Below, in pieces: positions 16,527 through 25,045 of a stretch of DNA of 64,000 nucleotides; the stretch's first letter is position 1; each line of letters begins with the position of its first letter. The notes below the pieces were generated by a model, which saw nothing but the letters and a program-made list of their open reading frames with translations, was not told the DNA's origin and ran no database searches. The position numbers were made by a program, and so were the translations under genes. The stretch is from DATLFA01 sp039915945 (GTDB lineage Bacteria; Actinomycetota; Acidimicrobiia; Acidimicrobiales; WLNW01). The stretch is from positions 1 to 64,000 of the forward strand of contig JBDSMH010000019.1 in NCBI GenBank assembly GCA_039915945.1. The letters are read 5' to 3'.

Positions 16527-16552
16527 GCGACACCGTCAACGATTCGCATCTA

Positions 16553-16570
16553 GGGGCAGCACGATGCCCC
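16553..16570 (-). terminator. Candidate hairpin between the hypothetical gene and EcfT
   Basis: GGGGCA and TGCCCC with a six-base loop lie in the 69-bp gap after the stop of the upstream hypothetical gene. There is no U-tract, so it may be a weak terminator or a leader structure for the ECF genes. Confidence 0.3.
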
Positions 16571-16595
16571 GGTAGGGGTCAGCGCACGGCGAGGG

Positions 16596-17105
16596 TCAGT
16601 GCGTGGCCGTTTCGCGCAACGCCTCGGCGGCGGCCAGCCGGTGCAGGGGCGCGAGTCGATCCCGTTGGTCGCTCGCACGTTTCGCGAGGCGTTCGAAGTC
16701 GATGACCGCCAATTCGCGGCGACGGGCCGTGTGCAACGACAGCCACAGTGAACGCTTCGCGTCGATACCCGCCATCAGACCTTCGCGCTCGATCAATGGA
16801 CTGAGCGGCGATGTGCCCCCCAACTGCCCGTTGAGCTTGAACCGGCCCGCCAACTCTGCGACCCGCGCGGTGGCAGTTTTGACGGGATTGGCCCGCACAC
16901 CCAACAGTTGCGCAACGTGGTCCAACGTGGCTTTGTCTTCCGCGATCTCGGCCGCGATCTCGTCCAACACGTCGCTGAGCGGACCCGCGGGGGCCTGACT
17001 GGCCATGCGGCGGGCCAGCGCCAATCCCCCGGCGGCGCCCGCACGGTGGTCGTTGATGTAGACACCGAGAAGGCGGCTGCTCGATGGCCGGCGCAATGAC
17101 TTCAC
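16596..17105 (-). CDS. Conserved-type hypothetical protein
   Basis: 169 residues, mostly helical and rich in Ala, Leu, Arg and Glu, with no membrane segment. Segments such as GVYINDHRAGAAGGLALARRMA, LDEIAAEIAEDKATLDHVAQLLGV and LSPLIEREGLMAGIDAKRSLWLSL suggest a four-helix bundle like that of ferritin-like or DUF2383-like proteins, but no metal ligands can be assigned. GTG start at 17105. It sits divergently from the FMN reductase, 85 bp away. Confidence 0.65.
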   Translation of the reverse strand: MKSLRRPSSSRLLGVYINDHRAGAAGGLALARRMASQAPAGPLSDVLDEIAAEIAEDKATLDHVAQLLGVRANPVKTATARVAELAGRFKLNGQLGGTSPLSPLIEREGLMAGIDAKRSLWLSLHTARRRELAVIDFERLAKRASDQRDRLAPLHRLAAAEALRETATH

Positions 17106-17190
17106 GGTGCGGTGCTACCCAGAGTTCTGTATCCCTACACATTCTCTCTTGCGCGAAACTCGAACCTCTCGAGCCGCGAACGGGACAGCC

Positions 17191-17757
17191 ATGTCGAGTA
17201 TCTCCCCCATCCACCTCCTGCTCGTCTCCGGCAGCCTGCGGAGGCGATCGACCAACACTGCGGTGCTACGCACCGCGCAGGTCGTCGCGCCTACGCATCT
17301 CGTCACCGCCCTCTACGACGAACTCGGAGGTCTGCCCCACTTCAACCCGGACGACGATGTCGAATCCGTCGACCTGATCGACCCGGCGGTGCGGCGTCTA
17401 CGCGACGCGATCCACGCCGCGGACGGGGTGCTGTTCTGCACCCCGGAGTACGCGGGCACACTGCCCGGGTCGTTCAAGAACCTCCTCGACTGGACCATCG
17501 GCGACAACCACCTGCGGGCGATGTACCGCAAGCCGGTCGCGTGGATCGTCGCCTCGCTGCGGGGCGCCGACAATGTCTACGAATCGCTGCGCACCGTCCT
17601 CGGGTTCGCGCACTGCGACATCATCGAAGCGGCCTGCGTACAGATCCCCGTCACGTCACCGATGATCGGCGACGACGATCTGATCGGTGACGATTCGGTG
17701 CGAGTCACGCTCGCCGAGACGCTCACCACATTCGCGGCGCAGGTCGAAGGGCGCTAG
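17191..17757 (+). CDS. NADPH-dependent FMN reductase family protein
   Basis: 188 residues with a flavodoxin-like fold. The phosphate loop SGSLRRRSTN at 12-21 and the FMN-contact motif TPEYAGTLPGSFKNLLDW near 87-104 are those of the NADPH:FMN reductase/azoreductase family. It reduces flavin, quinone or chromate-like acceptors in the cytoplasm. The ATG at 17191 follows a weak purine site. The stop interleaves with that of the convergent response-regulator remnant through a shared CTAG. Confidence 0.85.
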   Translation: MSSISPIHLLLVSGSLRRRSTNTAVLRTAQVVAPTHLVTALYDELGGLPHFNPDDDVESVDLIDPAVRRLRDAIHAADGVLFCTPEYAGTLPGSFKNLLDWTIGDNHLRAMYRKPVAWIVASLRGADNVYESLRTVLGFAHCDIIEAACVQIPVTSPMIGDDDLIGDDSVRVTLAETLTTFAAQVEGR

Positions 17758-18254
17758 ATGAGGCTTCGGTCTGTCGCCCATTGTGTGAGTTCGTGGCGAT
17801 TCGATAGCTGCAGTTTGCGCAACACCGACGAGACGTGCGTTTCGACCGTCCGCGGCGACACCGAGATGCGGCGGGCAACCTCTTTGTACGTATAGCCGCG
17901 AGCGATGAGTCGCAGTACTTCGCGTTCGCGCGCACTGAGTTGATCGAGGTCAGGGTCCGCCGGCATCGGGAGATCGCCGCGGAACGCGTCGAGCACGAAT
18001 CCGGCCAGTCGCGGTGAGAACACTGCGTCGCCGGCGTGCACCCGCTCGATCGCCCCGACGAGTTGATCGGGTTCGAAGGTCTTGGTGACATAGCCGCCGG
18101 CGCCGGCGCGTATCACCGCAATGACGTCCTCCGCCGCGTCGGAAACCGACAGCGCGAGGTAGCGAGTGTCGGCCAGTTCCTCGCGGAGCGCCTCGAGTAT
18201 CGCCCGACTGCCACCGCCGGGCAGATGCACATCGAGCAACACGACGTCGGGTTG
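17754..18254 (-). pseudogene. 5'-truncated LuxR-family response regulator
   Basis: 167 codons read from mid-receiver to a normal end. Receiver elements present: the phospho-acceptor region PDVVLLDVHLPGGG, the switch ALSVSD and the conserved Lys in GYVTKTFEP. The C-terminal LuxR helix-turn-helix is complete (LSAREREVLRLIARGYTYKEVARRISVSPRTVETHVSSVLRKL). The first 50 or so receiver residues, with the acidic pair that binds magnesium, are missing. Immediately upstream the DNA is instead the reverse strand of a transmembrane segment read on the plus strand. No start codon gives a normal N-terminus, so phosphorylation control is lost. I call it a deletion product. Confidence 0.75.
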
Positions 18255-18326
18255 ATCCTCGTCCTGGTCGCCGTCGCGTTCCTTGCCGTCGCCTTCGGCT
18301 CGTTCCGCACACGAGGCATCGCTTGA
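18255..18326 (+). pseudogene. 3' remnant of a plus-strand membrane protein gene
   Basis: Read on the plus strand, this stretch gives one strongly hydrophobic helix (LILVLVAVAFLAVAFGS) and a basic tail FRTRGIA before a TGA at 18324-18326. It looks like the last transmembrane helix of a lost gene, now joined directly to the interior of the response regulator. The lost gene may have been a partner sensor, but that is a guess. Confidence 0.5.
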
Positions 18327-18334
18327 CGGTGACC

Positions 18335-19537
18335 TCAGCCGGCGAGGAACTTCTCGAGGTGGGTGGCCATGTAGTCGAGTTCTTCGTCGCCGGTGCCGTG
18401 GCTGCACGACAACAACATGCCCGACTCCATCACGCGGTCGCTGTTGGGAAGTCCGCAGGCAGGCACGCGGTAGTTGACGCCCTTCATCATCGGCTGGCGC
18501 GTGACGTTGCCCGTCCAAACAGTGCGGCTGTCGATGCGAACGCCGTCGAGGTACTCCTGCAAGTCGCTGCGATGGAAACCGGCGTTGGGTCGCACCAGTA
18601 CCGGGAAGCACAACCACGCGGTCTCGACGTCGTCGGTCTGGCGCGGGAGAACGAACCGATCCGAATGGCGACCGAAGAACTCGGTCAGAAAATCGAAATT
18701 GCGCCGCCTGATCTGTGTGAACCGATCGAGCTTCTTCAACTGCTCCAAGCCGAATGCCGCGCCGAGCTCGGACGGCTCGAAATTCCACGGCAACACGTCG
18801 AAGATGTAGTCGTTGTCGTACGGGATGCCATCGAGGTCTTCTCGAAAAACGCGACCGCCGCCGGTTGTGCCGAAGAGGTGCTTCTCTGACCGTCGACCCC
18901 AACGACGCAACATCAGACCTCGGTCGCGTAATCCGTCATCGTCGAGCACCACCATGCCACCGTTGCCGGCGCACGTGATGATGTGCGCCATTGCAAAGCT
19001 CGTCACCGAAATATCGGCCCGGGTGCCCGTCGGAGTGCCCCGCAACGTGATGCCGAGCCCATCGCAGGAATCTTCGATCAGCTTCAGATCGTGACGATCC
19101 GCGATCGAACGGATCGCATCCCAATCCGGCGCGTTGCCGATCAAATTCGGGATGAGCATCGCCCTGGTCGAAGGCGTGATCATCGCTTCGATCTCGGCGA
19201 CATCGATGTTGAACGTGTCGGGCTCCACATCGACGAACACCGGCACGCACCCGGCCCGCACGATCGGCGCAATGTCCGTCGAGAACGTGAGCGGCGACGT
19301 GATCACTTCTGAACCCACCGGCAGATCGAGCAATTCGATCGCGAGATACAACGCCGACGAACCCGAATTGCACATCAGCCCCAACGGCTTGCCGAACAAC
19401 GTGGCGATCTGGCGCTCCATCTCGGCCACATTGGGGCCGGGCCGCATCGCAGTCGGTCCGCCGGTGAGCACTCGAACGACGGCGTCGATCTCGGCTTGGT
19501 CATGCACACTCTGGGCGTAGAGGACTCGATCGATCAT
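18335..19537 (-). CDS. DegT/DnrJ-fold PLP enzyme, probable deoxysugar 3-dehydratase type
   Basis: 400 residues with the fold of sugar aminotransferases: NSGSSALYLAIELL, GSEVITSPLTFSTDIAPIV, FVDVEPDTFNID and the PLP-binding EDSCDGLG. At the catalytic position, where aminotransferases have Lys in an SF-x3-K-x3-GEGG pattern, it reads SFAMAHIITCAGNGGMV, with His. The same replacement defines the E1/RfbH and ColD 3-dehydratases, which remove the C3 hydroxyl of nucleotide 4-keto-6-deoxyhexoses for dideoxysugars. No other sugar gene lies nearby, so the pathway partners are elsewhere. The enzyme lies convergent to the membrane remnant. Confidence 0.8.
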   Translation of the reverse strand: MIDRVLYAQSVHDQAEIDAVVRVLTGGPTAMRPGPNVAEMERQIATLFGKPLGLMCNSGSSALYLAIELLDLPVGSEVITSPLTFSTDIAPIVRAGCVPVFVDVEPDTFNIDVAEIEAMITPSTRAMLIPNLIGNAPDWDAIRSIADRHDLKLIEDSCDGLGITLRGTPTGTRADISVTSFAMAHIITCAGNGGMVVLDDDGLRDRGLMLRRWGRRSEKHLFGTTGGGRVFREDLDGIPYDNDYIFDVLPWNFEPSELGAAFGLEQLKKLDRFTQIRRRNFDFLTEFFGRHSDRFVLPRQTDDVETAWLCFPVLVRPNAGFHRSDLQEYLDGVRIDSRTVWTGNVTRQPMMKGVNYRVPACGLPNSDRVMESGMLLSCSHGTGDEELDYMATHLEKFLAG

Positions 19538-19617
19538 CGGGTCATTCTGGCATTCATCGCGACGCGAGCATGCCTACTGGTCCTCCCCGCCCGGCCGCGG
19601 CCCTACGATCGAGCCGC

Positions 19618-21060
19618 ATGAGCCAGACGTTGCAGGCGCAATTGATCAGCGAGGCCTGGGCCGAAGTCACGGGCGACGCCTCGAACTCGTCGTCGTCACC
19701 CATGCCCCTCGCGCTCACCGGCCGCGGCGGGCAACTCGCCTCGCGCTTCGCGGTGGAAGAGACCGCCGTCGCGTGCGTGGGCGTCGCGTTGCTCGCCGCG
19801 GCGCGGCTGCACGAACAGCGCGGTGGTCGGGTCCATGCGCTCACCCTCGACCGCGAGCACGTTGCCGCGGCGGTGCGCAGTGAACGATTCTTCCGTCGCG
19901 GCGGGCAATCGGCCGGCGTGGGATTCGCGGCGCTCTCGCGTTTTTGGCCGGCCGCGGACGGCTCGGTCCGCACCCACGCGAACTATCCGTGGCACCGAGA
20001 CGCGCTGCTCTTTGCTCTCGGAGTGCAAGAACGGGAAGACATTGACGCGGTCGGCGCCGCGATCGCGGTCATGTCGGCGCGCGATGTCGAAGAACGAGTG
20101 TTCGCGGCGGGCGGCATCGCGGCGGCCGTTCGCACCGTCGACGAGTGGCGTGCGCATGGCCAAGGCAAGGCACTGGCGGCGGAGCCGCTGATCGGTCACC
20201 ACAAGATCGGCGACGCGCCACCGCGCCGCCGGCCGGCCGGTGATCTCCCTGCGTCGGGGGTGCGGGTACTCGATCTCACGAGAGTGATCGCCGGGCCGGT
20301 GTGCACGCGCTATCTCGCGGCCGTCGGTGCCGAAGTGTTGCGCATCGACCCGCCTCATCACCCGGACATGGAGCGCGGCGAAGTGAGCGACACGCTGCTC
20401 GGCAAACGCAGCGCTCAACTCGACCTGCGTTCGCCGGCAGGCGTCGCGACGTTGCACGAACTGCTCGCACGCGCCGACGCGGTCGTGTGCGGCTACCGGC
20501 CCGGCGCGCTCGACCAGTTCGGGCTGACGGAGGACGCGCTGGCGTCGCGACATCCGGGCGTGGTCGCGGTCTACCTCGACGCGTGGGGTCACCACGGGCC
20601 GTGGCAACACCGACGCGGCTTCGACAGCGTCGTGCAGGCGCCGACCGGCATCGCGATGGGCGAGTCGGCCGATGGCACTCGACCCGGCGCCCTTCCGTGC
20701 CAACTGCTCGACCACGGCACGGGCTACCTCGCGGCGGCCGCGCTCCTCGACGGCCTGAGCAGGCAGAGCGCGCACGGCGGGACCACCATCCGCCGGCTGT
20801 CATTGGCCCGCACGGCGCTTTGGCTCACCCAATCTCGCTCGGCTGTGTCACGCTCGGCTGTCGCCGAGAACGCTCGGCCGGCCGTGCCTACTTCAAACTC
20901 GGGCGCAAAAATCCCCGCAAGGCCGTGGCTCGTCGAATTGGACAGCGCAAACGGGCCCATCACCGCAGTCGCGCCGCCCGGAGCGATCGACGGTCGGCGT
21001 CTGCAGTGGCGATCATCGCCGACGGGATACGGAAATGACCCACCCGCGTGGTCGTTATGA
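19618..21060 (+). CDS. CaiB/BaiF family III CoA-transferase
   Basis: 480 residues. It has an N-terminal half of about 190 residues (SEAWAEVTGD, then HANYPWHRDALLFALGV), followed by the core SGVRVLDLTRVIAGPVCTRYLAAVGAEVLRIDPP, GKRSAQLDLRSPAG, YRPGALDQFGL and YLDAWGHHGPW. This extended two-part form occurs in actinobacteria. Family III enzymes move CoA between organic acids via an aspartyl-CoA intermediate; the usual catalytic Asp lies in the segment near LLGKRSAQLDLRS. The ATG at 19618 is chosen as MSQTL. A 15-bp duplication occurs near the 3' end. It is followed by an SDR 47 bp later. Confidence 0.8.
   Translation: MSQTLQAQLISEAWAEVTGDASNSSSSPMPLALTGRGGQLASRFAVEETAVACVGVALLAAARLHEQRGGRVHALTLDREHVAAAVRSERFFRRGGQSAGVGFAALSRFWPAADGSVRTHANYPWHRDALLFALGVQEREDIDAVGAAIAVMSARDVEERVFAAGGIAAAVRTVDEWRAHGQGKALAAEPLIGHHKIGDAPPRRRPAGDLPASGVRVLDLTRVIAGPVCTRYLAAVGAEVLRIDPPHHPDMERGEVSDTLLGKRSAQLDLRSPAGVATLHELLARADAVVCGYRPGALDQFGLTEDALASRHPGVVAVYLDAWGHHGPWQHRRGFDSVVQAPTGIAMGESADGTRPGALPCQLLDHGTGYLAAAALLDGLSRQSAHGGTTIRRLSLARTALWLTQSRSAVSRSAVAENARPAVPTSNSGAKIPARPWLVELDSANGPITAVAPPGAIDGRRLQWRSSPTGYGNDPPAWSL
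20833..20862 (+). repeat. 15-bp tandem duplication near the 3' end of the CoA-transferase
   Basis: Units at 20833-20847 and 20848-20862 differ at two positions and encode the repeated SRSAV in the C-terminal part of the protein. Confidence 0.8.
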
Positions 21061-21107
21061 TCCTGGCCCGTCCTGCATTCGGCGGCTCACAACAGGGGGA
21101 ATCACAG

Positions 21108-21899
21108 ATGGCACTCGCGGATCGCGTGGTGGTCGTGACCGGAGGCGCGCGAGGCATCGGGCGCGCGCTGATCGAGGGATTCCTCCGGGAGCGCAGCAAG
21201 ATCGTGGCGATGGATCTCTCGTGGGACGGCGAAGAGGACTTCAAGAACGAGATCGAGCGCAGCGGGGGAATCACCCTGTCGGCCGACATCCGCGATGATG
21301 CGAGCATCGAGCGGGCCTACACGGACACGATCAAGGCATTCGGCACCGTCGATGTGCTCGTGAACAACGCCGGCCTTCGCCAACGTGACATGGTGCCGTG
21401 GATGTACGTGAAGGTGCTCGACCTCGACATCGCCAAGTGGCAATTCATGATCGACGTGAATGTGCTCGGGCCATTGCGTGTCACCAAACAGTTCGCGGCG
21501 CCGATGATCGAGCAACGCCACGGAAGCATCATCAATGTCGGGTCCGTCACCGGCGACTTCGGTTTCCCGGGCATGCAGCCGTATGCGATGAGCAAATCTG
21601 CACTCAAGAACTGGACACTTTCACTCGCGGCCGAACTCAAGGAGCACAACATCGCGGTCAACGTCTTTTCGCCGGGTATGAGCTGGACGACCGGCTCGGG
21701 CGAAGCGCAGGACGAGGCGCGGCGAGTTCTGGGCATGACGACATTTCCGCCCGCCTACCGGCCGGAGTCGACGGTGCCGCTGGTGCTCATGCTCGCGCAG
21801 GCCGATGCCCGGCTCACCGGGCAATGGATACCTGACGTCATCGAATGGAATCTGCTGCACGGGCTCGGCGGCCACGACGTGTGGGAGCACAAGCAATAA
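21108..21899 (+). CDS. Short-chain dehydrogenase/reductase
   Basis: 263 residues, classical SDR length. Cofactor loop TGGARGIG at 11-18, SADIRDDASIERA, VNNAG, the catalytic Ser in NVGSVTG, and YAMSK. The last 60 residues are less typical (RPESTVPLVLMLAQADARLTGQWIPD). It reduces or oxidises a hydroxyl or ketone using NAD(P). ATG at 21108 with AGGGGGA upstream. The next gene starts 2 bp after the stop, so it may be the first gene of a two-gene unit with the membrane protein. Confidence 0.85.
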   Translation: MALADRVVVVTGGARGIGRALIEGFLRERSKIVAMDLSWDGEEDFKNEIERSGGITLSADIRDDASIERAYTDTIKAFGTVDVLVNNAGLRQRDMVPWMYVKVLDLDIAKWQFMIDVNVLGPLRVTKQFAAPMIEQRHGSIINVGSVTGDFGFPGMQPYAMSKSALKNWTLSLAAELKEHNIAVNVFSPGMSWTTGSGEAQDEARRVLGMTTFPPAYRPESTVPLVLMLAQADARLTGQWIPDVIEWNLLHGLGGHDVWEHKQ

Positions 21900-21901
21900 G
21901 C

Positions 21902-23827
21902 ATGCAGATCCAGGCGCGAGGAGCGCGCGTTCGCCGGGACTGGCTGCCGTGGATCGCACTCGCGGGATTGGCTTTAGGCGCGTACGTGCTTTCGGTGGTC
22001 ATGGCGCGCTCCTTGTTTCCGCTCGGTTCCGCGAACCAAGACGACGCGATGTACCGCTATGTCGCCGACCTGCTCCGACACGGGCGGATCGGGCTGCCAC
22101 CCGCCGATGACGCGTTCCGCCCGTGGGCATCGGGCTATTCCGGCAATCGCATCGTCATGATCTACGAACCGCCGTGGCCGGCGATGCTCGCGTTCGCCGA
22201 TCTCGTGTTCGGTACCAAGCGCGCCGCCATGGGCATCACTGCTGCCGCGAGCGTCGTGTGCATTGCGTTGCTCGGCCGCGAGTTGTTCGGCCGGTGGCGC
22301 TATGGCCTGACCGCTGCGGTGGTTCTCGCGCTCACGCCGCTGTTCGCGTTTCAGTCGGGCCTCACGCTCTCCTACAGCTTCCAACTCGCCCTCACCCTCG
22401 CGACGCTGCTGTTCGCGTTGCTCGGGGTGCGCCGCGAGTCGGCCCGGCAACTCGCCGCGATGGGTTTCGTGTGGGCCGTCGCGTTCTGGGCGCGGCAATA
22501 CGACGGCGCGTTGCTGGCGCTTGTTCTCGCACCGTGGCTCCTCATCGGTGGCCGTAACAGACGAGCAACGCTGCGCAGACTGCTCTTCGTGGGACTCGGG
22601 GCCGCCCTCCCCCTCGCGACCTTCGCGCTCTACACCACCGCGACGCTCGGCAGCCCGTTTCGCGCCCATTTCTCGGTGCTCGGCAGCGGCAATCGTCCGG
22701 GTTTCGGCTCGCGCGGCATCAGCCCCGGAACCGAACAGCCCTTCACATTCAGCGACGGCTTGGGGGCAACGGGCGCGAACATGAAATGGATGCTCGGGTG
22801 GATGTTCGGTGGCGCGCTTGCGCTGCCGCTCGTTTTCTGGGGCGCGGTGCTCGCGTTTCGCCGCACGCGTTTCACCTTCGTGCTCATCGGCCTGGCCCTC
22901 GCAGTCATCGTCGGCTACACCGCATTTTGGAGTCAGCACGCCATCGTGTGGAGGTGGGATGGCGTCAAGTACTTCGGGCCCTTCTATCACCTCGCGTTGC
23001 TCATCCCGATCGCGCTGTTCACCGCGCTCGCACTCGTGGAATTGTGCAACCGGCGGCGCGCCGTCGGATTCGGGGCGTTGGCAATCCTGCTCGTCGCCAC
23101 GGGCTCAGGTCTCGCGCCGAAGGTGCGGCCGAACCATGCCATCACTGTGGCGTTCGAGTCTCGCGACGCCGAACTCGAGGCCATGCATGTCGATCGCGGT
23201 GTGGTGTTCCTCGAAGGTCGAGTCGACAACGGTTGGAACGGGCTCGCGCCGTTCCTACAGAACACGCCCGACCTCGACGGCCGTTACGTCGTCGCGCAGG
23301 ACAACGGCACCGGCAACTTCGACGTGCTCGACCGCTTCCCCGATCGCACGCCGATCACATTCCTCGCCGTCTTCGACGCCAGAGAGCCCTTCCTCGCGCG
23401 GTACGCACCGCAACGGATGCGCGTCGAGCGGGGCCCCGACGCCACGGCGACGGTAGAGATCACCGATAGCGAGGGCGGTCACCGTGTGGTTGCGTACGCG
23501 CGGCTCGAAGACGGCAGCGTCTACGAACAAGTCCTGACCGAGTCGTCGGCGCCCGGCTTCCGCAGCACCGTCTCGTGGCATCTGACGACGACCGGCGAAG
23601 AAGGCGAAACGGCGGTGGCCCTCCAAGACGGTGGCCTCGTCGAGCTGGGGGTGACGCTCGATGCCGCCGACAGAAAAGGGGCAAACTCGGAACACAAGCT
23701 CGTCTACGCGTACCGAGCACGAGATGGACTGGTTGAACTACTACGGCCCGCCCGGAGTTGGCAACGCAGCACCGCGCAGCCGTTCTGGGGTCACGACGTC
23801 AGCGGCACGGTGGTCGACCGGAGCTGA
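21902..23827 (+). CDS. GT39-like multi-pass membrane glycosyltransferase
   Basis: 641 residues. About ten or more membrane helices cover residues 15-410. The first loop carries NQDDAMYRYVADLLRHGRIGLP and the acidic/aromatic segment IYEPPWPAM, as in the ArnT/PMT-like GT-C family that uses lipid-linked sugars outside the cytoplasmic membrane. A basic loop GRNRRATLRR lies near 220. The last 200 residues are soluble beta-rich sequence (GVVFLEGRVDNGWNGLAPF). Substrate and acceptor are unknown. It overlaps the convergent HAD gene by 29 bp at the 3' end. Confidence 0.7.
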   Translation: MQIQARGARVRRDWLPWIALAGLALGAYVLSVVMARSLFPLGSANQDDAMYRYVADLLRHGRIGLPPADDAFRPWASGYSGNRIVMIYEPPWPAMLAFADLVFGTKRAAMGITAAASVVCIALLGRELFGRWRYGLTAAVVLALTPLFAFQSGLTLSYSFQLALTLATLLFALLGVRRESARQLAAMGFVWAVAFWARQYDGALLALVLAPWLLIGGRNRRATLRRLLFVGLGAALPLATFALYTTATLGSPFRAHFSVLGSGNRPGFGSRGISPGTEQPFTFSDGLGATGANMKWMLGWMFGGALALPLVFWGAVLAFRRTRFTFVLIGLALAVIVGYTAFWSQHAIVWRWDGVKYFGPFYHLALLIPIALFTALALVELCNRRRAVGFGALAILLVATGSGLAPKVRPNHAITVAFESRDAELEAMHVDRGVVFLEGRVDNGWNGLAPFLQNTPDLDGRYVVAQDNGTGNFDVLDRFPDRTPITFLAVFDAREPFLARYAPQRMRVERGPDATATVEITDSEGGHRVVAYARLEDGSVYEQVLTESSAPGFRSTVSWHLTTTGEEGETAVALQDGGLVELGVTLDAADRKGANSEHKLVYAYRARDGLVELLRPARSWQRSTAQPFWGHDVSGTVVDRS

Positions 23828-24481
23828 GGGCCAACCCTGCCAGCGGACTCGTCGAGAGCTGACGCCACAGCTCCTCGACGTCGCGGTAGACGGCGACGGC
23901 ACCTTCCTCGCTCAACTCGTGGCGGCTGAACCCACCTGATTCGACCGCGACACATGCGATGCCTGCGGCACGCGCCGCCTTCACATCCCACACGCTGTCG
24001 CCCACCGCGATCGCGAACTCGGGATCGATACCCGCCATGCGCATCGCGACTTCGAACACTGCGGGATCCGGCTTGGACGACGTGACATCGTCCGCGGTAG
24101 TCACCGCATCGATGAGACCTTCGATGCCGGCCGCGCGCATGGCGCGGCGCAGAAGATCCGAAGGTGACGACGTTGCGAGCGCGACTTTCAACCCGTTGCT
24201 TCGTAGTCGCTCGACCAACTCCTTGGCGAAGGGGAACGGTCGAATGTCGTTCGACAACTCGTCGTACCGCGTTCGCCACGCGGCCGACGCCTCGTCGCTC
24301 GACGTTCCCAGGAGGTGGGCCACCAATGATCGCCACCCATACCGACCGAGCGGTGGATGGCGTTCATCGGGGCCCACTCCCCTCTATCGATCAGTGCCCG
24401 TGACCACGCAAGGGTGTGCAGATAGTTCGTATCGACCAACGTGCCATCGACGTCGAGTAGCACACCCGCGTGTTCGGTCAT
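23799..24481 (-). pseudogene. Frameshifted HAD-family phosphatase
   Basis: The N-terminal part from the ATG at 24481 has HAD motif I (LLDVDGTLVDTNYLHTLAW) and the cap (INRIHRSVGMGGD-like). The rest is in another frame: AHLLGTSSDEASAAWRTRYDEL, motif II ATSSPSD, the Lys in SSKPDP, and motif IV AVGDSVWDVKAARAAG. The frames meet near 24326-24332, where one missing base after the GGCGATCA stretch (coding strand) would restore GGDxLVAHLL. A repaired gene would have about 227 residues, normal for beta-phosphoglucomutase-like phosphatases. Loss of function or a sequencing slip is possible. Its start overlaps the hemerythrin stop by 4 bp. Confidence 0.78.
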
Positions 24482-24954
24482 TTGTCCGAAGTCGGGTCTG
24501 CTTCGTCCTCGGCTGCGATGAACTCGTCGGCCATCTCGGCCAGTCGATCAGCGTCGACGCCTGCCCTGAGCTTGGGATGCTCTTCTTTTTCCTCGTGCTC
24601 CGCGTGGCGCAGCACTGCCGTGCTGAACTTTGCGAAGAGTGCATCGAATTTTGAGTCGGTGACGCTCATGGAGCGAAGGCGCTCCAACATCTCGTCACCC
24701 TTCGATTCTTCCTCGAGACGCTCTTCCGCCACTGCGTCGTCGAGTTGCTCCATCTCCGGATGCACGACTGCCTGCTCTGCCGACTCGTGCATCGCGATGA
24801 TGCGCGCCAATTCGTCGAAAGCCGCCGCTCGACCGGACCCCCGTCCGTCGGCTACCTCTGACAACAAACGCTTTATTTCCGCGTGATCCGCCAGAATCTC
24901 ATCGATCACGTCCGAGTTTTCACCCGTGTCCTTGCTCGTCGTTGTACCGGCCAT
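24478..24954 (-). CDS. Hemerythrin HHE-domain protein
   Basis: 158 residues, a four-helix bundle with the iron-type ligands in order: DHAEIKRLL, IIAMHESAEQAVVHPEME, and AVLRHAEHEEKEEHPKL. The protein is very acidic. Such proteins bind a di-iron centre and handle oxygen, NO or peroxide stress; the role here is inferred. ATG at 24954. The stop overlaps the HAD start by 4 bp. A 91-bp gap upstream holds an inverted repeat. Confidence 0.85.
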   Translation of the reverse strand: MAGTTTSKDTGENSDVIDEILADHAEIKRLLSEVADGRGSGRAAAFDELARIIAMHESAEQAVVHPEMEQLDDAVAEERLEEESKGDEMLERLRSMSVTDSKFDALFAKFSTAVLRHAEHEEKEEHPKLRAGVDADRLAEMADEFIAAEDEADPTSDK

Positions 24955-24996
24955 TTGCGGTCCTCCATCGGGGTGTTGTGGGCGCCCACTACCCTT

Positions 24997-25035
24997 GATT
25001 CTTCGACGAGAAACAATGTCCCCGGGTGAAGAATC
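24997..25035. repeat. Inverted repeat between the propeller-like protein and hemerythrin genes
   Basis: GATTCTTC (24997-25004) and GAAGAATC (25028-25035) are perfect 8-bp inverted arms separated by 23 bp. It lies after the stop of the upstream gene and before the hemerythrin gene, so it may be a terminator stem or a regulator site. Confidence 0.35.
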
Positions 25036-25045
25036 GACCTGACCC

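Noticed and set aside
16527..16595. Cobalamin riboswitch upstream of the ECF genes
   Set aside because: The gap is only 69 bp and lacks the conserved box; a riboswitch does not fit.
18255..18323. Acidic N-terminal domain on the response regulator
   Set aside because: The acidic run is the reverse strand of a transmembrane helix encoded on the plus strand, so it is not a natural regulator domain.
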